A stretch of 64,000 nt of DNA from Basidiobolus meristosporus CBS 931.73 (Eukaryota > Basidiobolomycota > Basidiobolomycetes > Basidiobolales > Basidiobolaceae): NCBI GenBank assembly GCA_002104905.1, contig MCFE01000385.1, positions 19,470 through 83,469 of the forward strand, given 5' to 3'. The notes beneath the pieces were generated by a model. The model had not been told where the DNA came from. It searched no databases and saw only the letters and a list, made by a program, of their open reading frames with translations. Both the position numbers and the translations under genes were made by a program. Of this stretch, positions 1-12,053 are shown in pieces (position 1 is the stretch's first letter; each line of letters opens with the position of its first letter).

Positions 1-1024
1 TCGGAACACTCCCTGAATGTGGGCGGGTATAGACCCCACCACTCTCAACGGAGTCGGTCCATGCCAGATCAAGGAAATGGTTATCCAAATGCTCCCGAGG
101 CACGCCAATGGGTGTGTCATCAATTCCCTCGACGTATCTCCCGAATGGCCAGAATAGATACCATGATAGTCCACGGAGAACCCGAGCATAGTCGCTACCT
201 CCATACGGGGTAAAGCTAAGGAGGATAGATGTCGCTAGACAAACCACAGCAAGCCACCAGCCAAATAGCACCGTCCACAGAATATTGCCTGGGTACAGAT
301 ACAGCTCGCCGGTAGGTGAAGGAATTGAGTGCAACGCGAAATATGCACTTCGAGTAACACTTCGAGATTTTTTATAGAGTGCAGGTTTCCAGAGGGGCAG
401 TCCAAAGGGATGGCTCGTGTTGATTGCCTGTGGGGGCGAACAAGTAAGTAGGATTACCAAATAACATCAGACAGGTCAAAGTACCTCTTGTCTATCTTTC
501 AATGTCATTTCTCTGTCACCGTCATCATCACTGTTATCTTCTTCCGAACCAGCCTCCTGGCGACCATCTACTTCATCATCCGATGATGTATACCGATACT
601 TGACCTTGTGGCTATTTCTGTTGGAACTATGTCGACTATGCTGTCTAAGTTCCCCCCTATTACTACTGCTGCTGGAAGTGGAGGAATGGACCGAGTTACG
701 TCTGGAGTTAGCTCTCGAACGATTCTTCCGGCGATGAAGGGAGCCTTTGGATTTTTGGTGACGTAGGGAGCCTCTAGTTGGAGTGGTTGGATTAGAACAG
801 TACGAGGAGCGAGTTCCCGGGATATTGATCAGCGTGTTGGTAGCAATTGAAGGTGTCACAGCGGGGAGAGTCAAGCCAGGCTGGGATGAGGTAGCTTGCT
901 CAGAGGAAGCGGCCTCATGAGAGTCGGTTTGAGCATGAAGGTTTCCCAGTGGCTGAGGCTGAGCGGCGGACGGATCATCTTGCTGCTCGGGGACAGGATT
1001 GCCATCACTGTTCGAGTTCATCAA
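1..1024 (-). CDS. Vacuolar-type cation/H+ exchanger (VNX1/CAX-like) with YccF-like module, N-terminal part, truncated by window edge
   Basis: Exons are 485-1024 and <1-427, joined by a 57-bp GT/AG intron (428-484); the frame is open across the join and runs off the window. The first 180 residues are a polar Ser/Arg/Asp-rich cytosolic tail starting MMNSNSDG. Exon 2 carries the conserved block LWKPALYKKSRSVTRSAYFA, then a membrane segment around GNILWTVLFGWWLAVVCLA and WYLFWPFGRYVEG. In fungal vacuolar monovalent cation/H+ or Ca2+/H+ exchangers a YccF-type (DUF307) module with this GN(I/L)LW...GWWLA signature precedes the exchanger helices. The transport domain itself would lie left of position 1, so substrate (Na+/K+ or Ca2+) cannot be stated. 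Expected location is the vacuole or endomembranes. The family call is from remembered motifs. Confidence 0.78.
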
Positions 1025-3404
1025 AGATCAAAGGGGACAAATTGAAGAGGGCTTAACTACAGATGAGGTGCGAAGGTGAAATTCAGGAAACTGTTGTATA
1101 CTCGAATCTGGCCACCAACGGACATGAAGGGGTAAGTTGCGTATTTAAAGGAGAGATGGGAATTAATGATACATAATTGGGCTCACCTGACGCATTAGAG
1201 TAGTGGAAATATAAGGGATTTGGACGTACGTAGCACAGTTGATTCAAACAATACTTCTTTAATGTATATACAAATATATAACGACAGCCTTGGCTTTGAT
1301 CTTTGGGTCGTTGAATTCAAGACAATTATAAACCACCTGAATCCTAATAGCTCTTTAATCTGAAATGGATGTTTCAGGAAAACGGTATCTGTGAAATCTA
1401 CGGGGTATTCAGCCTCAAATGATGCATACTATTACCAATTTCGTAAAACCAAGGAGGGCATCATTTGAGCGGACAGGAAAACGGAGCTTGAACTATAAGT
1501 ATTGAATAGAAGTGTAGGCCAAACCGAGCTCGATGCCGGGTTGATTGAAGAGCTCCGTTCAATGCCGCTTCTTGTGTGACACCCTCTATGTCATCTGCCA
1601 GACAAATAAGTTGATCTCCACCAGAAGTACCGTGCCAGGAATCTAGTTCGTCCTACATTATATTTATTGCATACCCAGTTATGGATTTTGTTATCTTGAT
1701 AACCACGAGTAGAATGGAGGCTGGCAGTGTGCCTAGTATTTGGCCATCATATACTTCGCCGTCCTCGAATAGCCTTGATGTTTGGGCCATTCTACTGAAT
1801 GCTGCCTTGGCTTGGTTGAGCCACAAGCAGGTGTTGAGGTGATTTGGAGCATCAATGGCACGGCAGCATACTATCGTGCAGAATATTCGGAATTTCCACT
1901 ACACTGGTTTATGATCACCCTTACTACATGCACCAAGACAAAGGAGTGCGAATCCTTGAAATAGCACATACCCTATGTGCTTCTTCTGAGTTGCATTCTG
2001 TGATAAGCGATGTGGATTTCAATTTGCTTTTGCTACATCGGTGGCTACTGGGGATACAGCATTGGGTGTCGAGATGACACACTACCTTCGAGCCAATATG
2101 AAGTACGGGCACCAGAGCAGCCGGCATATATGAGATGTGTCGAATGCACCAAGAAATCGAGAATACATTGCTGTCGACTCATTGGACCGCTCACGTAGAT
2201 GCATATATTCCCATCCATTTAATCGTCGAATCTCATTAAATATGTATTTACACCAGAGCTGAAAAAGGAGATGGAATCATCCTCGGGATCAGGAAACGAC
2301 CGATGCAAAGATGATATCATTTACTCCGCCTCACTCCAGAAAATCTGGGACATCCTGTGCTATCATCAAATGAGCCACGAACCGACTGAAGTCACAACGT
2401 CACTTGTAGTGTGTCGTGAGCTTTATGATATTGAATTCATATGATCTGACGCCAGCGATTATGTGCTAGATCCCGGGACACATCCCTCCAACATGAAATG
2501 CCAAACCCCTCACATTAGACTCTCCAAAAGGCACCGTGGATGGAGAGGCAATCCCAGAAACTCTTGGTTGTTTCTGCATCGGGGGTGGGCTCCTCTGCAA
2601 GGCTTCAGTGTGACAGTGAAGTTTCCAGAATTCCTCAACCCGATTTAACCGGTGTCATGTTATATGAAAAATCCCTTGGTTTTTCGTAACGCAAATTCAG
2701 GTGTTTCTTGCCTCATTATTTATGGATATGTCTCATTCATGTACTAATCGGTGCATCATTGCTATGTTCATCTACAGGCGAGCCACTCAACTATCCGCTT
2801 ACTTGATGAATCGGTGTGAAAGCCAAGGACCATTAGATGAGGAACCCAACTATGCACCAACTCCACCGAACGTCAAGGTGCTCTGTGGATGGTTATATTG
2901 ATTGTTGGCGTGAGCTAAGATACTGATTCAGTAAAGGGGAAAACCTGACAATGTTTCATTTTTATCACTTTTGGGTGTTGAGTACTTCAGACTTCAGGAC
3001 AGGTGATACAGAAACCACCTATCTCTAAGCTCAATATCCGCTGGCACGTCCCAGATTAGAGTCCTTTCCACAGTCGCTTTAATGAGTACTCCGCACGATC
3101 ACGAGGTGATGTCAAACCTCATCTAACCTAATCTCTACTCATTGAGTTTACTTGTGTTTTAATTCCAGTGAAGACCGGCACTCATTTGACTCGGAGGAGG
3201 GGATTTTTCCGAGGGTAAATAGTTGTCTACGTTTACCAACTCCTCTGGCGGTATATTTGGAGGCTGAATTAACAGTTTGCGATGATTGGGTAATTAATAA
3301 CGGTTGATATCAGTGTTTATTAAATAGTGTGATGAATGATAAATATCAACCCAGGTTACTATATGGTAATGGGGATTCTAGGACTCTTACTCTGTATGGC
3401 TCAT
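1025..3404. other. Intergenic region without supported gene
   Basis: No open frame with recognisable protein content or a coherent exon chain is visible. Small open frames at 1782-2200 and 2463-2901 have no good splice context. One stretch (1844-2077, +) vaguely resembles a fungal membrane-protein family but its neighbours contain stops. The segment probably includes the promoter of the leftmost gene and the 3' flank of the LRR gene. Confidence 0.5.
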
Positions 3405-5478
3405 TTAAAATGCAACTGCCAAAGCTAAGAGCGAAAATATAGCGTACATGATGTTCAGCATATCTGCAGCTCCGTTGCCACCACTTTTGGAGACGGCTTT
3501 TAGAGAATAGAATGGTAAACAGCTGACTCTGAAAAACAAGCGACATCCGGGTTACTTACCACTGCAATCAGCTCGGCATATCTTTGCCAACGCGGAAGGC
3601 GGAACGTTCTCCTGGCAGGTGAATTTGTTGGAGAGGGCTATGCAGTTGGTACGATTCAAACTTGCTGGCAAATTTGGGAACAATCCATTTAGATGATTGC
3701 GTTGAATATGACTGTGGTTGACAATAGCTTAGTGAGAGTGTCAGATGGAGCCAAACCCCTCAAATGCTTACAGCGAAGTCAGTGCTTTCAGATTTTGAAG
3801 ATCCGGCACTTGGCCCACGAGTTGATTATCCGACAGGATACTAAATGGTGCTGTTAGATATTGACCAACAGAATGCAAAGTCGAATAGACTCACAGTTTT
3901 TCCAGGTTGACGAGGTTGCCTATGCTCTTGGGTATCACACCAATCAATTTGTTGTGAGAAAGATCCCTATTCAACAGCATTAGCATTATGTTTTAGGCTG
4001 GGCAAAAGGTTTAACCTACAGTGTATGGAGATTCGTCAGCGTAGTGTAGGAGGTGGGGATTTCACTTTGGATTTTGTTATTCTTGAGCTTGCTGAAATTG
4101 AACGGTAAGATCAGGTTCATAGTCATAGGTGCAGATTTCCTACTTACAGAGTGCGAAGGTTGGTACATTTAGAGAGCCCTTCAGGCAATGATCCAGTCAA
4201 GTGATTTTGGCTCAGGTATAGCCCTTCAAGGTTGGAAAGATTACCGATATCGTTCGGAAGAGTTCCCGTAATGTTGTTTCCGTCAAGTGATCTAATATCA
4301 CGTTGAGTCAATGACCATGCGATGGTCTACATGGATGGAATGAGAAGCATACAAAACTTGTAGGGCGTTCATCTGATAAATAAAGGCTGGCAGCTCCCCA
4401 AGAGAATTGTTTGCCAAATATCTAATACCAAGAGATTAGCTCGTCTTGCAACAAACGATTCCATAGATGGAGAACCTACAGGCCCTTCAAATTGGTGAGT
4501 TGGCTCATGGTATTGGGCAAAACGTTGATTTTGTTTGCATTCAAGTGTCTGTGAGAAAATAGCTAATTGGTTAGGCTGCTTCTTTAACCTCGAATATGCC
4601 ATATACATACAGGCTTTGGAGGTTGACTAGATTTCCGATAGACTCAGGAATCGATGTTATTCCAGTATTTGCAACGTTGCTGGCTAGTGGTTAGAAAGCC
4701 TCAAAGGCTGAGAAAGACATCAATCCAAACTTACATCGATATTAATGTTGTAACTTCGGTAATCTCGGAGAGAATATTACTTAATGTGTTGTTGCTAACG
4801 TCTCTACAAAAAGACAACAGAGTCAGTGATATTCTAATACGTCTGAACGATACGACTTACATGGTGAGCAGTCCATTAAGCTGAGATACCTCGGCTGGTA
4901 GTTTTCCCGAAAGATTGTTTTGCGCTAAATCTCTGTAATGGCTGTAAGTTGATATGTGCGCTCCACATTCAAATAACAATTACTCCGTACAATGACTTGA
5001 TGCGACCGCCCTTATTACACTGGACACCTTGCCAACTACAGCATGATGCCAGATCCTCGCTGGTCCATCCATTCTTCTGAACCCAGTTGTTTCCGCTGAG
5101 AGCAGTAAATACAGACTTGAGCACACGACAGTTGCCTTTGAGGTTCTCGTACTGGGCGTCAGACAAAACAACGTCAGACGGAAGCCCAGGGATGTTTGGG
5201 TGGCCAGTAGGACCAGGTTTCTCTGAGGTATCAGTCTCGGGGTCAACAACAGTTACATCTATAGGACCATCATCCGTGGGACTTCCATCGTCTTTATCAT
5301 CTCCATCATCGGTGGGATCAGGCCCTGAATCCCAATTCGTGGATTCATTCTCGTATTGGGTAGGGGTGGGGCTAACTCCGCTTCCATCTTCGGGTTCGCT
5401 ACCATCACTCTCTTGTGCAAGCACAAAGGACAACAACGCTAAAGAAAAGATCACTATGTAAAGACTACGAAATCTCAT
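3405..5478 (-). CDS. Secreted, GPI-anchored leucine-rich-repeat protein (plant-type LRRs)
   Basis: The model has 12 exons: 4991-5478, 4861-4932, 4735-4803, 4611-4679, 4480-4548, 4353-4421, 4148-4291, 4020-4091, 3895-3966, 3772-3840, 3560-3711, 3405-3526, giving 488 residues. The chosen start MRFRSLYIVIFSLALLS opens a signal peptide; an upstream in-frame ATG at 5535 is possible but would bury it. A Pro/Ser/Asp-rich spacer is followed by an LRR cap (NNWVQKNGW...CCSWQGVQC) and about 11-12 repeats of the LxxLxLxxNxLxGxIPxxIGNL type. The last exon ends in Gly/Asn/Ala then a hydrophobic tail (IMYAIFSLLALAVAF), as expected for GPI attachment. Likely a wall or plasma-membrane surface protein binding an unknown ligand; no kinase domain is present. 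Ten consecutive introns lie at phase 2 and most exons encode one repeat of 69 or 72 bp. The frame closes exactly across all 12 exons. Confidence 0.85.
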
Positions 5479-6332
5479 GATACATAAACTCCGAGGATCA
5501 GTAGACTTGGCGAAACTTATATGAAAAACGGGCACGTTTAAAAATAGCTTTCATGCCCCATAATTGCAGCACGACGCCATGCTGGTGGTACAAGGTTTGC
5601 CGTGTGTACTGATAAAAAGAAGGCCAATATTTGTAGGATAGCGGCGTGGTTGGCTAAGAAAATCGGTGTTTTCCATACATTATTCCACACCTCAAGCAGC
5701 AGTCCATGAGTGCGCAAGCTAATGAGCCGCAACTTATTCTGGACATCATTTGCCATATTCGTCGAAGTCTATTTAGCTAAAGCCCTCATCACCACCAATC
5801 AGTAGATGGCTCGATTTAGCAAGAACTGAATATGTGAATAGGCGGATGAAAACTAGATCGACGCATGTTGATACCACATAACCGTGTACTGAGCTAGATT
5901 CCTCCGCCACCTTCAAGCAATGGGAAGGTGATGTCACATCGATGATTTGCTCAAAGTTACTCATCTGGAAGCATAGTTGATTTAGATTTGCAAATCAGGT
6001 ATAAAGAGTCTGCTTTTGGTAATCATGGTCGTGTTGTGTTATATGGACATAGTGATGGGTGATTCCCTTTTAAAGGCGCCACTAGTAATTAGGTAACAGC
6101 ATGATGCAAACCAGCCAATATTGAACACCATGTTAAAGCCTAGAGATCACAGACTCTAGATGCTGTAAGACGTCATATTAGGCTTGACAAGCGTAGTGCC
6201 ATTGTGACTTCACCCTGAATAGGGCTGTAGCATTGTTCATATTGTCCAGAAATTAATTCTTTACGTATATTAGATCATTAGAATATCGTTTAGATGGGTA
6301 GGAAATGAGAAAGCATAGCGGGAGAGGGGGAC
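5479..6332. other. Intergenic region with two small minus-strand open frames of unknown status
   Basis: Two open frames, 5773-5964 (63 codons) and 5538-5756 (72 codons), lie on the minus strand only a few bases apart. I recognise no domain in either and see no convincing splice pair joining them. They may be remnants of one short gene or chance frames. The segment next to 5479 should include the promoter of the LRR gene; the rest shows nothing interpretable. Confidence 0.35.
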
Positions 6333-8250
6333 TCATGGCGATTTAGAATTCGTAAATGTGTTTTCGCTCTCGTTCAGCCAAGAGGGTGCAACCAACTGGC
6401 ATAAGCCAGGTTGCAATTCAATGCGAATAGGCCCAGGTATGACAACCTCGCCATCTACATCCAAAATTCCTTGGCGCACTTGTGATGGGTTGTTTTTGCT
6501 TACACGGCCGATGGGCTCCAGGATAATTGCTCGGGCTCTAATGTGGTTTACAAAATCTCGATCAACATACCCACCCTCGGCGCTTTCAAGCATGATTTGG
6601 AAGTACTTTCCACTAGAGACCTTTTCAATCCAGATTAGATCGATGTATCCACTGTTCAATCGGCTGTGTTTACATGCTAGAAAATCTGTAGAGATCCATG
6701 GGATATTTAGGGCAAAGAATTGACTGAGCGAGCACTCTCGAGAGATCCAAGGTTCCGAGAGTTTCTCTTGGACTGGGAGAGAAACCTTGTCGACATATGC
6801 AAAATGGGTGCTATCCTCATGCTCATCAGAACTAGTCAGGCTGTCGACAGGAGCATCATATGGAATATAATGGATTTTTCCTTCATAAGATCTAAGATTA
6901 AGGAGCCGTAAGAGTGCGTAGATTGTTAATCTAGCGGGGCCAGCCCAACGTAACTTCTCGGATTCGATATCCACATCTGCAACATATCCCCAAGTCGCCA
7001 TTACAAAGGAATGTCTTATAGAATCATCGGCAAGTTTGGTGACCATAATATCAAAAGGCCGCGTTGATCCTAACAGTAAGAGGAATTAGAAGTGTCTTTT
7101 ATACTTTGGATGCGAAAGGGCTTTACCAGTGATCATATTGACGGTAGACAGCTCCGGGGAAGGAGTGCCAACACTCATGGCTAGAGCATTTCCAGATCCT
7201 ACAAAGATGACATTAAACACAAGTCGGTTATGCTATGAGGTATGTATATAACGTACCAGCAGGAATTATCCCAATAGGAGTTGTCCTAGCCTCTTTCCAA
7301 TCGTCACGTGCCAATACACCATTCTTATATATCGTCAATGAGCTTAATGTCATTGGGATAGCTTAGTGTTGCCAAAAACTACTAACCAAAAACTCATGCA
7401 ATAGTCCGTCACCGCTAATGGTTGCAGCAGCATCATATTGTTTGTAATCGTAGGTTTCTGCAATTTCTTTTGCATGCAAAGGCCTTTCCGTTTCTAAAAT
7501 GGAGAGGAATCAGTGAATGCTCTAAAAGAGAAATCTGACAGCAATTCGGACTTATTAAAGTGTGTTGAACTCCAGCCATTTCCAACATTGGCAAAACGAT
7601 CTTCTCGTATATTGAAAGAGCTCTTTTAGTTCCACTTGCTGGATTTAGCAGCAGTAAAATGTTACGAATAGCCCCCTTGCGCGCTTCTAGATAATCGATA
7701 TCAATGATCCGGTATTTTCTATGTCGAAACTCGGGATTACTTACCGGAGGGTTGTAGAAAATCACGAATCTTCTCCACTAATATCTCTGCTTCTTTCACA
7801 GATGAACATGTAAAAGTCCAAGTGTCAGGCACTGCTTTCCGGTTATCCTTTCCAAAACCAAAGATGGTAAATCGAGTGGAAGGAGCATTGCGAATACATT
7901 TGTGGCAGTTTTGAAGATTTTTGAAGTTGCTATCTGATTGAGTATATAACACTGAATAAGCCACCCCTGGAGGAATTTCGAAATTTTTGCTGGAAACTAA
8001 AAAAAGTTAAGGGAAGGGCGGGATTTGTTTGGCTTCGAAGATACCATAACTTACCTGTGGTGGAATTCCAAGAGATCCCCTCTTTTGTGATAGAAATGTG
8101 ACCTGGGATACTTTGCTTTGCCGAAATAAAGGAAATTTCTTTGGTAAAAGGAGTAAGTGCGGCCTGCTTGACTGAAACCTCGCCAAGTGCGGACTTCAAA
8201 GGTTCTAGTGGGTTATCAAATACAACCGACGAGAGATTTCCTTCCAACAT
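6333..8250 (-). CDS. Sphingosine / long-chain-base kinase (diacylglycerol-kinase catalytic fold)
   Basis: Seven exons (8055-8250, 7745-7996, 7552-7686, 7387-7493, 7257-7323, 7127-7198, 6333-7069) give 521 residues with frame kept throughout; five of the six introns are 57-58 bp. The protein should phosphorylate sphingoid bases on C1 using ATP, at ER or plasma-membrane surfaces. Family signatures appear in order: an N-terminal PH-like region, NILLLLNPASG (nucleotide-binding loop), TERPLHAKEIA, the catalytic SGDGLLHEF, IGIIPAGSGNALA, then ATWGYVADVDIESEKLRWAG. The C-terminal part holds DVDGEVVIPGPI before the end, matching the usual conserved block. The length is typical of fungal LCB4/LCB5 proteins. 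One donor (exon 3) is the unusual A|GTCCGA, required by the reading frame. An alternative start at 8301 would add 17 residues. Confidence 0.88.
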
Positions 8251-9618
8251 AAGTGATAATGCCTGAAGTGAAGTGAAAAAGAGTAGCTGTACAAATTGCA
8301 AATTTGTGTTGCAAAATTAGCTAGAGTACTGTCCGAATCGTTTATAATAAACAACATTAGGAAAAGATCCACGTTCTGATACAAGCCCAACCAATCAACA
8401 TAACCACGGGTAATATTGCCCCCTCTACGCGGCATAGAGTATCATATCTCCGAAAAATCCGATGGTTGCAGAATATCAGCGGGAAAATACGCCAAGTCGG
8501 AGGCGAGTATACGTTATGTTCCCACGACTCAGTAGTAAATCAATGAAAATTATCTCGGAATAGCATAAAATATGACGGGTAAACTATGGGTAAAATTACT
8601 GGCTAAAAAAAATCAAATGACCCATTCCTTAGAAGATGACATTTATCGTTCAGGAACGAAGAAGTTTCTACTGAAATTTTCGGTGATATTTCGAAGCATG
8701 ATCACCGCGGATAGCACGTGATCCATAAGAGGGAAGATCTCCCAACTTACTAGCCCATCCAGGCCTTTACGCGACTTGATCCATCGGCCGTAACCAATAG
8801 GTTACTCCGCGTTCTAAAAATAAAATGCCCACTACGCACAAGTCTACCCATGCTCTGATTTCATGTGAAAGTAGTAGATATATACTGTACAGCGCGAAAC
8901 AGATTAGTTGTAACACCTTTTAAGGATATATTCCGGGTACTAATTATCGGTGATGCCAACCGAAACCCATTAATCCGCGAGATGTGCTATTCGTTCGTAC
9001 CACATTTGACGTAATGACAGCATAATATCCGTTGATTTGTCGTACTCAATACTCGCTGCATGGTGTTGCATAGATTCACAATCAGCCATGCGCTTAATCA
9101 GGTTTTCCTCCTGATTTCATTACAGGACCCAATTTGTGAAACTTGGCAACATGTATTTGCGTGTGGAATTGCTGAATACTGTTTCAATTATAAGTAGGAA
9201 GATACATTGAATTCTCCCTTAATCATAACAAAACAAGCTGTTGCAACCGCTTGTGTCAGAGTCAAGACTGAACACATGGCTAATATATTGGGTGGGCTTT
9301 GTGTGTCTCTCTGACCAGCTTAAACCAGCTGAATCTAGCGAATGCTGAATCAATGTAACAGCAGATACAGACAATCCTCCCTGGTGCGTGTGCACCATTT
9401 TGAATTAATGCTTTGATATAAATAAATGTTATTGGCTTCGCCACTTTTGCATGTATTCGGAAATGCAATTTCTAGAAATTTGTGGCTTCATTATTAAGTG
9501 AACCCTGTACTTCATCACAATCGTGAGGAGGTACCGATCTAAGTAATGTGACCAACCCAATCATGATCAAGTGATAGGGCATGTCCTACCGCAGGCCAAT
9601 CAGTCCGCACCTTAAATG
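8251..9618. other. Intergenic region between divergent genes
   Basis: This 1.4-kb stretch separates the kinase gene (-) from a gene on the plus strand, so it should hold both promoters. I see no protein-coding signal beyond short chance frames such as 9280-9468, and no repeat or RNA gene. Confidence 0.45.
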
Positions 9619-9627
9619 TATATATAT
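9619..9627 (+). promoter_or_regulatory. TATA-like element
   Basis: An uninterrupted alternating TATATATAT run lies about 100 bp upstream of the ATG at 9724. It overlaps the in-frame ATG at 9616, which argues that 9616 is promoter DNA and not the start codon of the following gene. Confidence 0.4.
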
Positions 9628-9723
9628 TCCAACGCATCTCACCCATATTCTACCTTCATCTTTTTCCTACTTCACCAGTTGTTACATTTGTTCTTATATA
9701 TCAATTTTGTAGAATACTTCGCC

Positions 9724-10434
9724 ATGCTTTGTGAATCTATTGTCCCCCAGATTTTCCGTCCCTCTCCTCACTTTGTCGAGAGGCCTCAATCTCCCTCCGT
9801 GTGTTTTTCTGCCCAGCCTGCTCCTATCAAATCGTTCCGTTCTTCTCCCCTGATCTGCTCCTCAGATGACCATCAGAATTCCCCAATTTTAGCTCCATCA
9901 CCAAAGAAAATGACCTATCGTGCTGGTAGTTTTAGTTCCGATTGTGATGATTATTTCCTGGGCGCATTACCCACTTTGGCCGAGGATAGTGACGAAGATA
10001 GTTTTGATGGCGATTCCATTTCTGAGCATTCCGATAATAGTGAATCCAACGAAGCCTTTGCGGAACTCTTCAGTATTATCCATAAGCCTTCATCTCGTTT
10101 TAATGAGGATCAGTTTGATACTGAGCACTTTGAGGAAAGCATCGATGAGCAGTCGTCATGTGATTACTTCGGCCGCTCTCCCATATCTCGCACACAAAAC
10201 CCCTTACCCTTGGATACAATGTTCTACAATGGTGGATCCAATGCATCGAAGGTCAAGGTCTATAATCCTTCCTACTACAGCGCCACTCACAAGCCTAGCC
10301 ATGTCGCGTCCCCCGCATTTTCCAAAACGACTGTTGATTCTCAACCTATGCACCTTTCGTTTGAAAAGCTGCGCATCAGACCCCGCTCACACAGTGTTGG
10401 TGCTAAACCCGGCAAGTGTGGTGTCATCTTTTAA
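9724..10434 (+). CDS. Ser-rich acidic protein of unknown function
   Basis: A single-exon frame gives 236 residues from the ATG at 9724 (MLCESIVPQ). The frame is open further up to 9616, but the extra 36 residues would be coded by TATA and pyrimidine-rich leader sequence. No family is recognised. The sequence is low-complexity and probably disordered: Pro/Ser-rich residues 1-55, a central acidic stretch with repeated Ser-Asp/Glu runs (SDEDSFDGDS) that look like casein-kinase-2 type sites, and a basic C-terminus (IRPRSHSVGAKPGKC) of the kind phosphorylated by basophilic kinases. The protein ends CGVIF, so the Cys is fifth from the end and is not a canonical CaaX box. A regulatory or scaffold protein is possible, but this is inference from composition. 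Confidence 0.65.
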   Translation: MLCESIVPQIFRPSPHFVERPQSPSVCFSAQPAPIKSFRSSPLICSSDDHQNSPILAPSPKKMTYRAGSFSSDCDDYFLGALPTLAEDSDEDSFDGDSISEHSDNSESNEAFAELFSIIHKPSSRFNEDQFDTEHFEESIDEQSSCDYFGRSPISRTQNPLPLDTMFYNGGSNASKVKVYNPSYYSATHKPSHVASPAFSKTTVDSQPMHLSFEKLRIRPRSHSVGAKPGKCGVIF

Positions 10435-10489
10435 ATACTGCCATCGGAGTATGGAGGAATGAAGAGATGCGACCATCTCGTAACTCCTG

Positions 10490-10505
10490 TATATATATAT
10501 ATATT
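10490..10505. repeat. (TA)n microsatellite in 3' flank
   Basis: Eight TA units lie 55 bp after the stop codon of the preceding gene. The tract may contribute to an AT-rich 3'-end processing region, but no canonical AATAAA was identified. Confidence 0.6.
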
Positions 10506-12053
10506 TTGATATTTCCTCTTTGTTGGCTTGTGTTTATCCTAAATAGCATTTCCACCCTATGTCACGAACGTATACGGTGTTGTAATTCTCGTCTGATAGA
10601 AACCTTGTTCATATCCTACATCATAAATTAATGCCACATTGTTGATAAACTACCAACCATCTTTCAAACACTAAGAAATTAAATCCATGGTCATTTAATT
10701 CACCAGTAATCGGAAGGAAAACACTCATAACAACAAACATTGTCTACAACATTAAAAGCACCTGGTATACAAAGTCAGTGATAATCGGAAGATTTAGATC
10801 AGGATTCAGCACATTAAGTTTGGTATTACTACAATATATGTCTAAGTCGCCCACACCACGGATTCATTCAACACTTGTTCGATACCCGATATTTTCCCAC
10901 CTATCGCTCTGGAACGCGACAATCCAAAAAATTCCTGGTCCTCATTGCATCTCACTGTTGGGTGGGAGTGTTTGGGAAGCCGCGGTATATGCAGTTTTTA
11001 CCCAGTTACCCCTACAGACTTGAACTCCGGCATAGGTAAATGCGAGGTTCTCACATTTCGGTACGAATATTCGGTTCTATCCATAATGTGTGTGTAAGGT
11101 AAGGTTCACCAAATATTGTTGGATTTAAACATGTTTATTGATCAAAGTGAAATGTCCCGTCAATTTGGATCTAAGATGGTGTATTTGTGAAATAGTCTGG
11201 AGAATCGGAGCGTCAGTGCAATAGATGATTCCGCCTTTCTAATTATATTCTTCGGCTACTACAGGGCCTTATTATATACTGGACTTTAGCTAATATAGAT
11301 AGACGTCAACACAGCCATTAGGCGCAAAAGGTCCTATGACCGTTTCAGTTTGAAAACGAAGTGGTGTATAGCTTGTTGTGGAGGATGGGATTTTTGGATA
11401 TCGTATATTGGTGGGGTATAGGGTGCTTTTGTTAAAGCCTCACCAATGTTGAAACAACTGGTGATGGTAGTTGATCTTGTTTGAATGCCAATTTGGATAT
11501 CATAATTGGCCACAATTGTAAGCTGATTCTGTTCCCTCCAATCACTGCAAGTGATCACAGTGATGAGTCTCATTTTAAAAGGGGCAGACATCCTTAATTT
11601 TGTTCGTTGTCGATTTTGTAAACAAACATACAAAACCTGATTTTTATTTAACTACAAAATTAGCCTTGGGTTCGAGTTGAGGATAAACCTTCTACAAGGA
11701 GAATTTGTTAAACCAGTAATTCGGCAATCATCAAATGAGATCTACGAAGGTTGGTTATTGTATGTAAATGCTATTGAGGCTTCTCCGTTTTACTTCACAC
11801 CGCTTAAACAGAGTCGCTCCACAACCCGGTCGAATGAACAATACGCTCAAAAGGGTCAGTTGGAAGGTAGCCTACAGATGTTTAATCAGTAACTTGTATG
11901 CTGTCGTTCACATGTACTATGTGGGTAAAGATAGCAAAGATATCTATCTTTTATCGCCAGAAGCATCAGGAGCGCACATGAAGGAGTCTATGTCCAGTTA
12001 AGAAACACTCAAATTCCTGGTATAGCGGATGGAAGTTATTTACCGAAGTTTTA
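10506..12053. other. Intergenic region, 1.5 kb, with one doubtful minus-strand frame
   Basis: The only frame of note is 11334-11633 on the minus strand (99 codons, starting MYVCLQNRQRTK), with no recognised domain and no clear promoter. Other small frames (10778-11023, 11677-12001) look like chance. The end of the segment is the promoter side of the Rua1-domain gene. Confidence 0.4.

Noticed and set aside
1782-2200. Possible relic of a fungal multi-pass membrane family (DUF6534-like)
   Set aside because: A short stretch in one frame vaguely fits, but adjacent frames contain stops and no motif is diagnostic.
9920-10462. 180-codon frame overlapping the Ser-rich acidic gene
   Set aside because: Alternative frame of the same DNA with no better features; the main frame has the upstream TATA-like element and biased composition.
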